Made by a program: the position numbers and the translations under genes
Source of the DNA: Bacteroidales bacterium
GTDB taxonomy: Bacteria > Bacteroidota > Bacteroidia > Bacteroidales > UBA932
Reading direction: 5' to 3'
Assembly: GCA_024401865.1 (NCBI GenBank)
Contig: JAKSKI010000006.1
Location: forward strand, 1 to 49,895
DNA: 49,895 nucleotides
Part shown: one piece after another, positions 35,428 to 45,556 of the stretch
Numbering within the stretch: position 1 is the stretch's first letter
How the letters are laid out: every line of letters starts with the position of its first letter
The notes under the pieces: model-generated
Database searches by the model: none
What the model saw: only the letters and a program-made list of their open reading frames with translations
What the model was told of the DNA's origin: nothing

Positions 35428-38157
35428 ATGGAATACGATTTCAAGTCCATCGAGAAGAAATGGCAGGAATACTGGGCTGCCAACAAGACTTTCAAGGCAA
35501 TAGAGGATGAGTCCCGCCCAAAGTTCTATGTGCTGGATATGTTTCCCTACCCGTCAGGCGCCGGCTTGCACGTCGGCCATCCGCTGGGCTACATAGCCAG
35601 TGACATTTTCTCGAGATACAAGAGGCTCAAGGGGTTCAATGTGCTCCATCCGATGGGATATGACGCATTCGGATTGCCCGCCGAACAATATGCCATTCAG
35701 ACCGGAAAGCATCCGGAAGCCACTACGAGTGAGAATATTGCGAGATATCGCAGCCAGCTGGACAGGATAGGGTTCTCCTATGACTGGGACAGGGAGGTAA
35801 GGACCTGTGATCCCGAATTCTACAAGTGGACACAGTGGGCATTCCTCAAGATGTTCGGAAGCTGGTACGATCCCGTACAGGACAAGGCGCGCCCCATCGG
35901 GGAACTCGTTGCCCTCCTGGAGACCACAGGATATGATGACGTGACTCCTCAGATGTGGAAGTCGGCTTCCGAGAAGGAGAAATCCGATATTCTGATGCGC
36001 TACCGTATCGCATATCAGGGTGAGACCTCTGTCAACTGGTGCGAGGGCCTCGGTACGGTACTGGCCAACGATGAGGTCAAGGATGGCCTGAGCGTGCGCG
36101 GTGGCTTCCCCGTGGAGCAGAAGAAGATGACTCAGTGGCAGTTGAGGGTGTCGGCGTATGCAGGCAGGCTGCTGGATTCGCTCGAGAGTCTTGAATGGAC
36201 GGATTCGTTGAAGGAGATGCAGCGCAACTGGATTGGCAAATCCGAAGGTACGGAAGTGGTTTTCGAAACCGAGTGCGACGGCCGCAAGAAACCCGTTACT
36301 ATCTTTACCACGAGAGTGGATACGATTTTCGGTGTCACATTTATGGTAGTTGCGCCTGAGAGCGACCTGGCTCTCGAGCTCGCCTCCGAGTCCAGAAGGG
36401 ATGAAGTGGAAGCATACATCAAGGAAGTCCGCAAGAAGACCGAGCGCGAGAGAATAGCCGAGACGAAGACGGTCACGGGTGTGTTCTCCGGCTCTTACGG
36501 CATCAATCCCCTGACAGGGAAGAAGATACCCATATGGATTTCGGAGTATGTGCTTGCAGGTTACGGTACCGGTGCCATTATGGCCGTGCCTGCCCACGAC
36601 AGCCGCGACTATGCATTTGCCCGCAAGTTCGGACTTCCCATAGTACCGATAATAGAAGGTTGCGACGTGAGTGAGCAGAGTTTCGATGCCAAGGAAGGCA
36701 AAATGTGCAATTCGGGATTTCTGGACGGAATGGATGTCAGTCAGGCCATTGAGGCGGCCAAGGATTACGTCGAAGCCCGCGGGCTGGGAAGGCGCAAGAC
36801 CAACTACCGCCTCCGTGATGCCATTTTCTCCCGCCAGAGATATTGGGGAGAGCCTTTCCCCATCTACTACAAGGATGGCATCCCCTGCCCTGTGGATGTG
36901 GAGGACTTGCCTTTGAGACTTCCGGAGATAGATTCATACAAGCCCACGGGTGAGGCTCCACTGGCACGGGCCAGGGACTGGACTTACAGGGGTTATCCTC
37001 TCGAGACCAGCACAATGCCCGGTTTCGCAGGCTCCAGCGCCTATTATCTCAGGTATATGGATCCCCGCAATGACGAGGCTCTCGTGTCTTCCGCTTCCAA
37101 TGCCTATTGGAGAAGCGTGGACCTGTATATCGGCGGCACCGAACACGCCACCGGCCATCTCATATATTCCCGTTTCTGGAACAAGTTCCTCTTCGATCTG
37201 GGATATGTGTGTGAGGACGAACCTTTCCGCAAACTGGTCAATCAGGGGATGATTCAGGGTCGTTCCAACTTTGTTTACCGCATTGTAGGCACCAACAGGT
37301 TTGTGTCGGCAGGATTGAGGAAACAGTATGATACGACCGAGATACACGTCGACATCAACATTGTCCGTAATGACAGGCTCGACCTGGATGCTTTCAGGGC
37401 GTGGAGGCCGGAATTCGCCGATGCCGAGTTTGTGCTGGAGAACGGAGAGTACATATGCGGCTGGGCGGTGGAGAAGATGAGCAAAAGTATGTTCAACGTA
37501 GTCAATCCTGACGTTGTATGCGACAGCTACGGGGCGGATACACTGAGACTGTATGAGATGTTCCTCGGCCCCATCGAGCAGAGCAAGCCCTGGGATACGA
37601 AGGGAATCGACGGCGTCAACCGCTTCCTCAAGAAGTTCTGGAGGCTCTATTACGACAGGGATGAACTTCTTGTGAAGGATGGCAAGGCCACTCCCGAGGA
37701 GCTCAAGGCCCTCCACAAACTCATCGCCAAGGAACAGGAGGATATTGAAGCCTTCTCATACAATACAACGATAAGTGCATTTATGATTGCCGTCAACGAA
37801 CTTACTGCCCTCAAATGCGACAAGAGGGAGATTCTCGAACCGCTCGTAGTGCTGCTAAGTCCGTTCGCTCCCCATATGGCGGAGGAACTGTGGCACCGTA
37901 TGGGACACACTGACACCGTCACTTATGCCCGGTTCCCCGAGTTCAACAAGGCCTTCGTGTCAGAGGACAACTGCACATATCCCGTGTCATTCAACGGCAG
38001 GACCAGATTCAACGTGGAGATGCCTAAGAGCGCAAGCCCTGCCGAGGTTGAGGCATACGTGCGCGGCCTCGAGCAGACAGCCCGCTATGTGGGAGACGGG
38101 AACATTGTCAAGGTTATCGTCGTTCCTGGAAGAATCATAAATATAGTGGTGAAATGA
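35428..38157 (+). CDS. leuS: Leucyl-tRNA synthetase
   Basis: A 909-residue class I synthetase that charges tRNA-Leu. The HIGH motif reads HVGH (48-51) in [15 protein letters not shown] and KMSKS is at 683-687. The CP1 editing domain (about 230-430) includes [19 protein letters not shown] and the editing Asp region [13 protein letters not shown] leucine-specific insertion lies before KMSKS (about 615-680), as in other Bacteroidota. ATG 35428 is the family start; the longer frame runs into the preceding gene. It overlaps the first YitT gene by ATGA. Confidence 0.97.
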   Translation: MEYDFKSIEKKWQEYWAANKTFKAIEDESRPKFYVLDMFPYPSGAGLHVGHPLGYIASDIFSRYKRLKGFNVLHPMGYDAFGLPAEQYAIQTGKHPEATTSENIARYRSQLDRIGFSYDWDREVRTCDPEFYKWTQWAFLKMFGSWYDPVQDKARPIGELVALLETTGYDDVTPQMWKSASEKEKSDILMRYRIAYQGETSVNWCEGLGTVLANDEVKDGLSVRGGFPVEQKKMTQWQLRVSAYAGRLLDSLESLEWTDSLKEMQRNWIGKSEGTEVVFETECDGRKKPVTIFTTRVDTIFGVTFMVVAPESDLALELASESRRDEVEAYIKEVRKKTERERIAETKTVTGVFSGSYGINPLTGKKIPIWISEYVLAGYGTGAIMAVPAHDSRDYAFARKFGLPIVPIIEGCDVSEQSFDAKEGKMCNSGFLDGMDVSQAIEAAKDYVEARGLGRRKTNYRLRDAIFSRQRYWGEPFPIYYKDGIPCPVDVEDLPLRLPEIDSYKPTGEAPLARARDWTYRGYPLETSTMPGFAGSSAYYLRYMDPRNDEALVSSASNAYWRSVDLYIGGTEHATGHLIYSRFWNKFLFDLGYVCEDEPFRKLVNQGMIQGRSNFVYRIVGTNRFVSAGLRKQYDTTEIHVDINIVRNDRLDLDAFRAWRPEFADAEFVLENGEYICGWAVEKMSKSMFNVVNPDVVCDSYGADTLRLYEMFLGPIEQSKPWDTKGIDGVNRFLKKFWRLYYDRDELLVKDGKATPEELKALHKLIAKEQEDIEAFSYNTTISAFMIAVNELTALKCDKREILEPLVVLLSPFAPHMAEELWHRMGHTDTVTYARFPEFNKAFVSEDNCTYPVSFNGRTRFNVEMPKSASPAEVEAYVRGLEQTARYVGDGNIVKVIVVPGRIINIVVK

Positions 38158-39077
38158 TGCCGGCCGGGTCTGTCGTCAAAATTGTCAGGGACTATGCGGT
38201 CCTTACTCTTGCCTGTTTCATCTTCGGCATCTGCTGGGAATGCTTCATGATACCCAACGGAATGTCGGCGGGCGGTATGATGGGACTCAGCACCGTGATA
38301 CAGTATGCCACCGGCGGTGTGATCCAGGCCCAGTATTCATACTTTGCAATCAATACCATTCTGATTATTGTCGCCGTGCTGGCGATGGGCATAGGATTCG
38401 GATTCAAGACATTGTACTGCATTGCGATGTCATCCGTGGCAATGGGCATTCTGGGCAGTCTGGATATGCTGCATTGCGTCCCCGGCTCGTTTTTCTTCAT
38501 TGAGGAAAGAGTGCTGATTCCTGTGGTGGGAGGTGTGTTCGAAGCGCTCGGAATAGGACTGGTAATACGTTTTGGAGGGAGTACGGGCGGAACGGACATT
38601 ATTGCCCTGATGATCAACAAGTACTGGCCTGTGAGACTGAGTACCGTGTTCTTCATATCAGACCTGCTCATATGTTCGCTTCTGCTCCTGCTTCCGGACA
38701 AGAACTTCTCCGATATGTGTTACGGTATGGAGGAACTTGTCACGTTCACCCTGATGATAGATATGGTGGTTGGAGGCAACAGGACATCATACCAGATGCT
38801 GGTGTTCTCCAGCCGTTACGCGGAAATAGCGGACTATATCATCAACGTCATGGACAGGGGAGTGACGGTTCTCAAGGGTCAGGGTTGGTTTACCAAGTCG
38901 GAAAAAGACGTACTCCTCATAGTCATCGACAAGAAGGAGTTCCCGGGACTGTCTTCCAAAATCAAGGAAATCGACCCGAGCGCATTCATGTCAGTGTCTC
39001 CCACCAACAGCGTGTATGGTGAAGGTTTTGACGAAATCAAGACAGGCTTCAAACTCAAGAACAAAAACAACGGATAG
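38154..39077 (+). CDS. YitT family membrane protein (copy 1)
   Basis: A 307-residue protein with five or six membrane segments in its first 200 residues (DUF161/YitT_membrane) and a cytosolic C-terminal DUF2179 domain (about 225-300: [23 protein letters not shown] and [15 protein letters not shown]). [17 protein letters not shown] is a family signature. The function of the family is not established. It starts inside the leuS stop (ATGA) and is followed after three bases by a paralogue. Confidence 0.9.
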   Translation: MMPAGSVVKIVRDYAVLTLACFIFGICWECFMIPNGMSAGGMMGLSTVIQYATGGVIQAQYSYFAINTILIIVAVLAMGIGFGFKTLYCIAMSSVAMGILGSLDMLHCVPGSFFFIEERVLIPVVGGVFEALGIGLVIRFGGSTGGTDIIALMINKYWPVRLSTVFFISDLLICSLLLLLPDKNFSDMCYGMEELVTFTLMIDMVVGGNRTSYQMLVFSSRYAEIADYIINVMDRGVTVLKGQGWFTKSEKDVLLIVIDKKEFPGLSSKIKEIDPSAFMSVSPTNSVYGEGFDEIKTGFKLKNKNNG

Positions 39078-39080
39078 ATT

Positions 39081-40016
39081 ATGAAACTGAACGGCAAGGC
39101 TATTCTGAATGGAATCAAGGAATATTTCATGATATCCCTGGGACTTGTCATATATGTGGTGGGATGGAGCATCTTCCTTGTGCCCAATAATCTTGTCGGC
39201 GGAGGGGTTACCGGTATATCGTCAATCGTACAGTATGCAACCGACGGTGCGGTGAAGATGGGAACAATCTATTTTGCCATCAATTCCGTGCTGCTCGTAC
39301 TGGCTATGTTCACGTTGGGCAAGTCCTTCGGAGGCAAGACCATATATGCGGTAGTATTCGCATCCATAGGACTCAATGTCGCTCAGGGACTCATCCCCTG
39401 GGATATAATACAGACACTTGCAATCGACAACGGCAAGTTGATGAGCACCATAATGGGCTCGATAATGGTCGGCGTCAGTATGGGAATGACAATGAGCCAG
39501 GGAGGGAGTACCGGTGGAACGGATATCATTGCGCTCATAGTCAACAAATACCGCGGGGTGTCCCCGGGCAGGATGATGCTCTGGATGGACACGGTAATCA
39601 TACTGTCATCACTGCTGATCCCTTCGTATACCCAGACCGGTGGACTTATGCCCTTCACTGAAAAAATCACGACGGTGGTATACGGTTTCATCTATATTGT
39701 CATAGTGAGCACGGTGCTGGACCTCTATCTGTCCGGATCCCGTCAGTCGGTCCAACTGTTCATTCTGTCCAAGAAGTTTGCCGAGATAGCGGATGCCATT
39801 ACCAACGAACTGCACAGAGGTGTCACTGTACTTGACGGCAAGGGCTGGTATACCAAGGAAAACACAGAGGTGCTTATGGTCATAACCCGCAAGGCTGATC
39901 TCAATATCCTTTTGAGATATATCAAGCAGATAGACCCGAATGCCTTCCTTTCGGTGTCGTCGGTGACGGGGGTTTATGGCAAAGGATTCGAAACCATCAA
40001 GATGCATAACAAGTAA
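39081..40016 (+). CDS. YitT family membrane protein (copy 2)
   Basis: A 311-residue paralogue of the preceding gene with the same layout. Shared blocks are [40 protein letters not shown] and AFLSVSSVTGVYGKGF. The pair is a tandem duplication that has diverged a good deal, mainly in the membrane part. Co-transcription suggests they may form a heteromeric complex, which is inference. A strong hairpin follows at 40045-40083. Confidence 0.9.
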   Translation: MKLNGKAILNGIKEYFMISLGLVIYVVGWSIFLVPNNLVGGGVTGISSIVQYATDGAVKMGTIYFAINSVLLVLAMFTLGKSFGGKTIYAVVFASIGLNVAQGLIPWDIIQTLAIDNGKLMSTIMGSIMVGVSMGMTMSQGGSTGGTDIIALIVNKYRGVSPGRMMLWMDTVIILSSLLIPSYTQTGGLMPFTEKITTVVYGFIYIVIVSTVLDLYLSGSRQSVQLFILSKKFAEIADAITNELHRGVTVLDGKGWYTKENTEVLMVITRKADLNILLRYIKQIDPNAFLSVSSVTGVYGKGFETIKMHNK

Positions 40017-40044
40017 TACAGACGCGTAGAACGGCTGTTTTAAG

Positions 40045-40083
40045 TTAAACCCCCTGTTTGACCACGCCAAATAGGGGGTTTAA
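40045..40083. terminator. 16-bp hairpin between yitT copy 2 and the AraC-type gene
   Basis: TTAAACCCCCTGTTTG (40045-40060) pairs with CAAATAGGGGGTTTAA (40068-40083), one G.U wobble in RNA, loop ACCACGC. It lies 28 bases after the YitT stop and ends four bases before the next ATG (40088). It may terminate the leuS-yitT transcript, although there is no U-run, or it may cover the translation start of the AraC-type gene. See findings. Confidence 0.6.
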
Positions 40084-40087
40084 ACGT

Positions 40088-41053
40088 ATGTTTGCAGAAA
40101 AACCCGACATGAGCGCTGCAATACCCCGGAAACAGATTATCAGGACAATATCGCTGCTGACCCTGGCAGCCGGTGCAGTGCTTCCAGTCATAATGAAGAC
40201 AGGAGGTCCATTGTGCGGATACCTTGCCGATGCCGTAATACTCGCAGGGGCAGTTCTTCTCACAAGCCCGCCGGCGGACTCCTCTTCGGTGTGGGAGCTT
40301 CTTGCCGCCTGTCTGATGATGTTGTCGGCCTTGCCTTCATATCTGGTTTCAGATTGGGCCGTGGCACCGTATGCTCCCGCCTGCGCGATCCTGTGTCTGT
40401 ATCTGTGGGTTGAGGCCAGGCTGAGGATACGTGATCTGAGCAGGCTGATGAGAGCGGATGCTCCGCGTCTTTTCGTCCAGCTGCTATCGCGCTTCGCCGC
40501 TGCCGTGACGGTCTGCACACTGGCTTTGACGGCTGTCTCCCACAAAGGTTGGCTGATAATGTCCGTTTCGGCTTTGGTGTATGCCGGGCTTTATGTCTGT
40601 GCCTGTTCGGGACACGCGGTGCTGCTCAGTCCGACGGAGGAGACCGCTCTCAACAATATGATAAGGGGGGACTTGAGGAGGGTGGCGGCGGTGTCCGGAG
40701 ACGAGGGCGTCAGGATGAGCGCCCTGTATTCGAGGGTTGTCGCCTGTATGGAGGAGAAGAAACCTTTCCTGGATGAGGATTTCTCTCTGGAAGGGATGTC
40801 CAGGATGATGTTTACCAACAAGACCTACCTCTCCCGTGTAATCAACAATTACAGCGGACGCAATTTCAAGCAGTTCACCAACTATTACAGGATAATGTAT
40901 GCCGTAGACCTGATAAAGAAGGATCCCAGACTGTCGGTGATGGAACTGGCTACAATGAGCGGTTTCCACTCTGTCGTCACGTTCAATATGGCTTTCCGGC
41001 TCAATATGAACGATACTCCGGGTGCGTTCAGCAAGTGCCTTCCCCGAAGGTGA
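40088..41053 (+). CDS. Membrane-bound AraC-family regulator
   Basis: A 321-residue protein. The first 170 residues contain five or six hydrophobic segments. The C-terminal part (about 215-320) is an AraC-type double helix-turn-helix: FSLEGMSRMMFTNKTYLSRVINNYSGRNFKQF, then LSVMELATMSGFHSVVTFNMAFRLNMNDTPGAF. It probably senses a membrane or periplasmic cue; targets unknown. ATG 40088 is used; a TTG at 40058 would read through the hairpin. The 3' end overlaps the convergent pseudouridine synthase by 26 bases. Confidence 0.85.
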   Translation: MFAEKPDMSAAIPRKQIIRTISLLTLAAGAVLPVIMKTGGPLCGYLADAVILAGAVLLTSPPADSSSVWELLAACLMMLSALPSYLVSDWAVAPYAPACAILCLYLWVEARLRIRDLSRLMRADAPRLFVQLLSRFAAAVTVCTLALTAVSHKGWLIMSVSALVYAGLYVCACSGHAVLLSPTEETALNNMIRGDLRRVAAVSGDEGVRMSALYSRVVACMEEKKPFLDEDFSLEGMSRMMFTNKTYLSRVINNYSGRNFKQFTNYYRIMYAVDLIKKDPRLSVMELATMSGFHSVVTFNMAFRLNMNDTPGAFSKCLPRR

Positions 41054-41765
41054 TGCCCTTCCAGTCGGCCGGAACGGGTACCGTGACGGATATTTCTGTC
41101 TTTTTGACGGGGTGGATGAATGTTATGGAGTGGGCCTGCAGGCATATTCCTCCGTCAGGATTGGATCTCGGCGCTCCGTATTTGAGGTCGCCCTTGATGA
41201 CGCAGCCCATATTCGCCAGCTGACACCTTATCTGATGGTGGCGCCCGGTGAGCAGTTCCACTTCCAGAAGGTGGTACCGATCAGTACTTTGAAGATATCT
41301 GTATCTGAGTTTTGCCAATTTGGCCCGATTTCCGCTCCCTGTGTCAGAGGAAGGGGCTTTGGTGACATAACTTTTGTTCTGCTTCTCGTTCCTGACCAGC
41401 CAGTCCTCCAGTAGACCTCCATCCTTGGATGGCCTGTCGCAGCAAAGTGCCCAATAGGTCTTGTGTACCTCTCCGTCACGGAACATCGCACTCATTCTTT
41501 CAAGCGCCTTGGATGTTTTGGCCAGAATGACCAGACCGCTCACGGGCCTGTCCAGCCTGTGCGGGATGCCCATAAATACCTGGCCGGGTTTACTGTCGCG
41601 CTGTGCGATGTAAGCCTTGTATGCCTCTGCCAGGCACTCGTCCCCCGTCTTGTCGCCCTGGGTGATTTCTCCGACTCTCTTGTTGACCACCAGAAGGTGG
41701 TTGTCTTCGTATACGATCCGGCTGCGGAGATCGTCGGATTCGTCCTGGCTGAGTTGTCTGTACAT
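41028..41765 (-). CDS. RluA-family pseudouridine synthase
   Basis: A 245-residue RNA pseudouridine synthase. The catalytic Asp is D72 in the signature HRLDRPVSGLVILAKT. VYEDNHLLVVNKRVG near the N-terminus and LLTGRHHQIRCQLANMG later are family marks. There is no N-terminal S4 domain, as in the short RluA group, so the target (rRNA or tRNA position) cannot be given. ATG 41765 is preferred over 41813, because the longer frame crosses the -7 element. Confidence 0.92.
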   Translation of the reverse strand: MYRQLSQDESDDLRSRIVYEDNHLLVVNKRVGEITQGDKTGDECLAEAYKAYIAQRDSKPGQVFMGIPHRLDRPVSGLVILAKTSKALERMSAMFRDGEVHKTYWALCCDRPSKDGGLLEDWLVRNEKQNKSYVTKAPSSDTGSGNRAKLAKLRYRYLQSTDRYHLLEVELLTGRHHQIRCQLANMGCVIKGDLKYGAPRSNPDGGICLQAHSITFIHPVKKTEISVTVPVPADWKGITFGEGTC

Positions 41766-41782
41766 ATAAAACAAAAGCTTGA

Positions 41783-41813
41783 CAAAGATACTTAAAAATG
41801 ACATTTCTGCCAA
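41783..41813 (-). promoter_or_regulatory. Promoter of the RluA-family gene
   Basis: On the minus strand, TTG (41813-41811), a 20-base spacer and TATCTTTG (41790-41783), an exact consensus. The ATG follows 17 bases later. Confidence 0.75.
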
Positions 41814-41860
41814 ATTGTCAGTGATTTGGAGATGGCACAGCTTTCGCGGTAAGGACTGAC

Positions 41861-41875
41861 GTCACACAGTGTGAC
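41861..41875. promoter_or_regulatory. Perfect inverted repeat upstream of dnaK
   Basis: GTCACAC-A-GTGTGAC, a 7-bp perfect dyad with a one-base centre, 28 bases before the dnaK ATG. It looks like a repressor operator or a short leader hairpin. It is not CIRCE (TTAGCACTC-N9-GAGTGCTAA). No good TAnnTTTG element is visible for dnaK. Confidence 0.5.
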
Positions 41876-41903
41876 AGAACAGAAATTCAAAATTTTACAG
41901 AAT

Positions 41904-43841
41904 ATGGGAAAAATCATTGGAATCGATCTCGGTACAACCAATTCTTGTGTATCGGTAATGGAAGGCAATCAGCCTACCGTAATCATCAACGATGAAGGTG
42001 CTCGTACAACTCCTTCCGTCGTGGCATTCACAGACGGCGGAGAGCGCAAAGTCGGCAATCCCGCCAAGCGTCAGGCCATCACGAACCCCGCCAACACAAT
42101 CTTCTCGATAAAGAGATTCATGGGCGAGACTTACGACAGGGTCAGCAAGGAAGTGGGCAGAGTGCCTTACAAAGTTGTCAAGGGTGACAACAACACCCCT
42201 CGTGTCGACATCAACGGCAAACTTTATTCTCCCCAGGAGATATCCGCAATCATCCTCCAGAAGATGAAGAAGATTGCTGAAGACTATCTCCGTCAGGATA
42301 TCACCGAGGCTGTCATCACGGTCCCCGCATATTTCAGCGATTCCCAGCGTCAGGCCACCAAGGAGGCCGGCAAAATCGCCGGACTCGACGTGAAGCGCAT
42401 CATCAACGAGCCTACCGCAGCCGCTCTGGCATATGGTCTCGACAAGAAGAACAAGAATATGAAGGTCGCTGTGTATGACCTCGGCGGCGGCACTTTCGAT
42501 ATCTCCATCCTCGAACTCGGTGACGGAGTGTTTGAAGTGAAGTCAACCAATGGAGACACCCATCTCGGTGGTGATGACTTCGACCAGGCCATCATCGACT
42601 GGCTTGCCGGAGAATTCGCATCCGAGAATGGAGGACTTGATCTCAAGAAAGACCCTATGGCTCTTCAGAGACTCAAGGAAGCTGCAGAGAAGGCCAAGAT
42701 AGAACTCTCCAATGCTGCAAGTGCAGAAATCAATCTGCCCTATATCACAGCTGTCGACGGAATGCCCAAGCATCTTGTCAAGAGTCTCAGCCGCGCCAAG
42801 TTTGAGGCCCTGTGCGACGATCTCTTCCGCCGCAGCATCGAGCCCTGCCGCAAGGCTCTCGAAGATGCCAAGCTGAGCGCATCCCAGATTGATGAGGTTC
42901 TCCTCGTCGGTGGAAGCACCCGTATCCCCAAGGTGCAGGAACTCGTGAAGGAGTTCTTCGGCAAGGAGCCCAACAAGAGTGTCAATCCCGACGAAGTGGT
43001 GGCAATCGGCGCCGCTATCCAGGGCGGTGTGCTTGCCGGTGACGTGAAGGATGTCCTTCTTCTTGACGTGACACCTCTTTCACTCGGTATCGAGACCCTC
43101 GGCGGCGTGATGACCAAACTCATCGAATCCAACACCACAATACCTGTACATAAGGACCAGGTGTTCTCGACAGCGGCCGACAACCAGCCTTCGGTTGAGA
43201 TCCGCGTTCTTCAGGGTGAGCGCCCGATGGCCAAGGACAACAAGCAGATCGGTGTGTTCCATCTTGACGGCATCGCACCCGCTCCCCGCGGAATACCTCA
43301 GATTGAGGTCAGCTTCGATATCGATACCAACGGTATCCTCAGCGTGAGCGCAAAGGACAAGGCTACGGGCAAGGAGCAGCACATCCGCATAGAGGCTTCA
43401 AGCGGACTCTCGGATGAGGAAATCCAGCGTATGCGTGACGAGGCCAAGGCCAACGAAGAGGCGGACAAGGCTGAGAAAGAGCGCGTGGACAAGATCAACA
43501 ACGCTGACGCAATGGTATTCCAGAGCGAGAAGAATCTCAAGGATTACGGTGACAAGATCCCCGCTGACAAGAAGTCTGCCATCGAGGCTGCACTGAATCC
43601 TCTCAAAGAGGCTGTGAAGAACCAGAACGTTGCTGATATCGAGAAATTCAGCGCAGAACTTGAGGCTGCATGGCACGCAGCATCAGAAGATATGGCCAAA
43701 GCTGCACAGGGCGCCGCAGGACAGCCCGGCGGACAGGGATTCGATCCCAATGCCGGTGCCGGATTCAACCCCGGAGCCGGTCAGCAGGGCGGCCCTCAGC
43801 CAGACTATGGCTCAGGCAATGACCAGCCTGACGAGCAGTAG
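41904..43841 (+). CDS. dnaK: Chaperone DnaK (Hsp70)
   Basis: A 645-residue Hsp70. The ATPase domain (about 1-380) has [27 protein letters not shown] and [14 protein letters not shown]. The substrate-binding domain contains [20 protein letters not shown] and the linker just before it (VKDVLLLDV). The tail is Gly/Pro-rich, ending in acidic residues. ATG 41904 is the family start; an upstream ATG-like codon at 41871 lies in the dyad. It stands alone without grpE or dnaJ. A bidirectional hairpin terminator separates it from fba. Confidence 0.97.
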   Translation: MGKIIGIDLGTTNSCVSVMEGNQPTVIINDEGARTTPSVVAFTDGGERKVGNPAKRQAITNPANTIFSIKRFMGETYDRVSKEVGRVPYKVVKGDNNTPRVDINGKLYSPQEISAIILQKMKKIAEDYLRQDITEAVITVPAYFSDSQRQATKEAGKIAGLDVKRIINEPTAAALAYGLDKKNKNMKVAVYDLGGGTFDISILELGDGVFEVKSTNGDTHLGGDDFDQAIIDWLAGEFASENGGLDLKKDPMALQRLKEAAEKAKIELSNAASAEINLPYITAVDGMPKHLVKSLSRAKFEALCDDLFRRSIEPCRKALEDAKLSASQIDEVLLVGGSTRIPKVQELVKEFFGKEPNKSVNPDEVVAIGAAIQGGVLAGDVKDVLLLDVTPLSLGIETLGGVMTKLIESNTTIPVHKDQVFSTAADNQPSVEIRVLQGERPMAKDNKQIGVFHLDGIAPAPRGIPQIEVSFDIDTNGILSVSAKDKATGKEQHIRIEASSGLSDEEIQRMRDEAKANEEADKAEKERVDKINNADAMVFQSEKNLKDYGDKIPADKKSAIEAALNPLKEAVKNQNVADIEKFSAELEAAWHAASEDMAKAAQGAAGQPGGQGFDPNAGAGFNPGAGQQGGPQPDYGSGNDQPDEQ

Positions 43842-43851
43842 GACAACGACG

Positions 43852-43893
43852 ACAAAGCAAAGGGGTGACCGGCAGGCCACCCCTTTGCTTTGT
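43852..43893. terminator. Bidirectional terminator between dnaK and fba
   Basis: A perfect 16-bp stem (43852-43867 with 43878-43893; core AAAGCAAAGGGGTG / CACCCCTTTGCTTT) and a 10-base loop. The A- and T-rich stem ends suit both directions. Confidence 0.85.
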
Positions 43894-43906
43894 ATGATTA
43901 CCTGAA

Positions 43907-44908
43907 TTAGCAGGCCTTTCCGTCAGAACCGAGAACGTTTACGATCTTATCCTTGTAGAGTTCGGTCATAAGGTCGCGTGCGGGACCGCAGTATTTGCGG
44001 GGGTCGAACTCACCGGGCTTCTCTGTGAAGACCTTGCGGACAGCGGCTGTGAAGGCAAGACGGCTGTCGGAGTCGATGTTGATCTTGCAGACAGCGCTCT
44101 TGGCTGCTTCGCGGAGCTGCTCCTCGGGGATACCCACTGCATCGGGAAGTTTGCCACCGTTGGCGTTGATGATGTCAACATACTCCTGGGGCACTGATGA
44201 AGAACCGTGGAGAACGATGGGGAATCCGGGAAGTTTCTTCTCTACCTCGTGGAGAACGTCGAATGCGAGGGGAGGGGGTACGAGACGGCCTGTCTTGGGG
44301 TCACGGGTGCACTGCTCGGGTTTGAACTTGTATGCACCGTGGCTTGTGCCGATGGAAATGGCGAGGGAGTCGCAGCCTGTACGGGTGGCGAAATCGATAA
44401 CCTCCTCGGGCTTGGTGTAATGGGACTCTTCGGAAGAGACCTCGTCCTCTACACCGGCGAGGACACCGAGCTCAGCCTCTACGGTTACGTCATATTTGTG
44501 AGCATACTCGACAACCTTCTTTGTGAGGGCGATGTTGTCCTCGTAAGGAAGGGCGGAACCGTCGATCATGACTGAAGAGAATCCGAAATCGACGCAGCTC
44601 TTGCAGAGTTCGTAGCTGTCGCCGTGGTCGAGATGGAGACAAATCTGGGGCTTCTCCCAACCGAGTTCCTTTGCATATTCCACTGCACCCTGGGCCATAT
44701 AGCGGAGGAGTGTCTGGTTGGCGTAGTTGCGCGCACCCTTGCTGACCTGGAGAATTACGGGAGACTTGGTCTCGGCGGAGGCCTTGATGATGGCCTGGAG
44801 CTGCTCCATATTGTTAAAATTGAAAGCGGGGATGGCGTAACCGCCCTTTACTGCCTTTGCAAACATCTCGCGGGTGTTGACAAGGCCGAGTTCTTTGAAT
44901 GATACCAT
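43907..44908 (-). CDS. fba: Class II fructose-bisphosphate aldolase
   Basis: A 333-residue zinc-dependent aldolase that interconverts fructose 1,6-bisphosphate with dihydroxyacetone phosphate and glyceraldehyde 3-phosphate. Zinc and substrate residues appear in ICLHLDHGDSYELC, VEAELGVLAGVEDE, ISIGTSHGAYKF and FPIVLHGSSSVPQEY. It is of the longer class IIB-like type common in Bacteroidota. A -7 element TAAATTTG (44950-44957, minus) lies upstream. The C-terminus ends in Cys. Confidence 0.95.
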   Translation of the reverse strand: MVSFKELGLVNTREMFAKAVKGGYAIPAFNFNNMEQLQAIIKASAETKSPVILQVSKGARNYANQTLLRYMAQGAVEYAKELGWEKPQICLHLDHGDSYELCKSCVDFGFSSVMIDGSALPYEDNIALTKKVVEYAHKYDVTVEAELGVLAGVEDEVSSEESHYTKPEEVIDFATRTGCDSLAISIGTSHGAYKFKPEQCTRDPKTGRLVPPPLAFDVLHEVEKKLPGFPIVLHGSSSVPQEYVDIINANGGKLPDAVGIPEEQLREAAKSAVCKINIDSDSRLAFTAAVRKVFTEKPGEFDPRKYCGPARDLMTELYKDKIVNVLGSDGKAC

Positions 44909-44949
44909 AATATAATTTCAATAAAATTGTATATGCTCAGAATATCCCA

Positions 44950-44967
44950 CAAATTTAACTAATTTTG
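44950..44967. promoter_or_regulatory. Abutting divergent -7 elements, fba / gmk
   Basis: TAAATTTG on the minus strand (44957-44950) and TAATTTTG on the plus strand (44960-44967), only two bases apart. The two polymerases could not bind at once. Confidence 0.5.
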
Positions 44968-44986
44968 TAGAAATAAAGAATAGCGG

Positions 44987-45556
44987 ATGAGCAACAAAGT
45001 CATTATATTTTCGGCTCCTTCCGGTGCGGGCAAGAGTACGGTGGTGGGTCATCTGCTCGGGCTGCACCCGGAGTTCGAGTTTTCCGTCAGCGCCACTTCA
45101 CGTGCACCGCGAGGCGATGAGAAGGATGGTGTCGAATATTATTTCATAGATGCGGCCAGGTTCCGTGAACTGATAGAATCCGATGCTTTCGTGGAGTATG
45201 AGGAAGTATACAGGGACAGGTTCTACGGCACGCTGAAATCCGAGGTTGACCGCATATGGAATGCCGGTCACGTAATTGTCTTCGACGTCGATGTCAAGGG
45301 TGGGGCCAATCTCAAACGCTATTTCGGCGACAGCGCCATGTCGGTTCTGATTCTGCCCCCTTCGATGGAAGTGCTGGAGCAGAGGCTCCGCAACCGCGGT
45401 ACCGACAGTGACGAGGCTATTGCCGAACGCCTGGACAAGGCGCAGTCTGAGATGGATTTCGCCCGCGGCAAGTTTGACCGGGAACTTGTCAACGACGTTC
45501 TCGAAAAGACCTTCAGCGAGGCGGAGGCAATGGTGGATAAATTCCTGGCCGAATGA
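44987..45556 (+). CDS. gmk: Guanylate kinase
   Basis: A 189-residue enzyme phosphorylating GMP to GDP with ATP. The P-loop is PSGAGKST (11-18). The GMP-binding region SVSATSRAPRGDEKDGVEYYF and the lid segment RLRNRGTDSDEAIAERL are typical. Length matches the family. Its last codons overlap nadD by ATGA. Confidence 0.96.
   Translation: MSNKVIIFSAPSGAGKSTVVGHLLGLHPEFEFSVSATSRAPRGDEKDGVEYYFIDAARFRELIESDAFVEYEEVYRDRFYGTLKSEVDRIWNAGHVIVFDVDVKGGANLKRYFGDSAMSVLILPPSMEVLEQRLRNRGTDSDEAIAERLDKAQSEMDFARGKFDRELVNDVLEKTFSEAEAMVDKFLAE

Noticed and set aside
41821-41903. CIRCE/HrcA-type operator before dnaK
   Set aside because: The dyad present (GTCACAC-A-GTGTGAC) does not match CIRCE in sequence or spacing.
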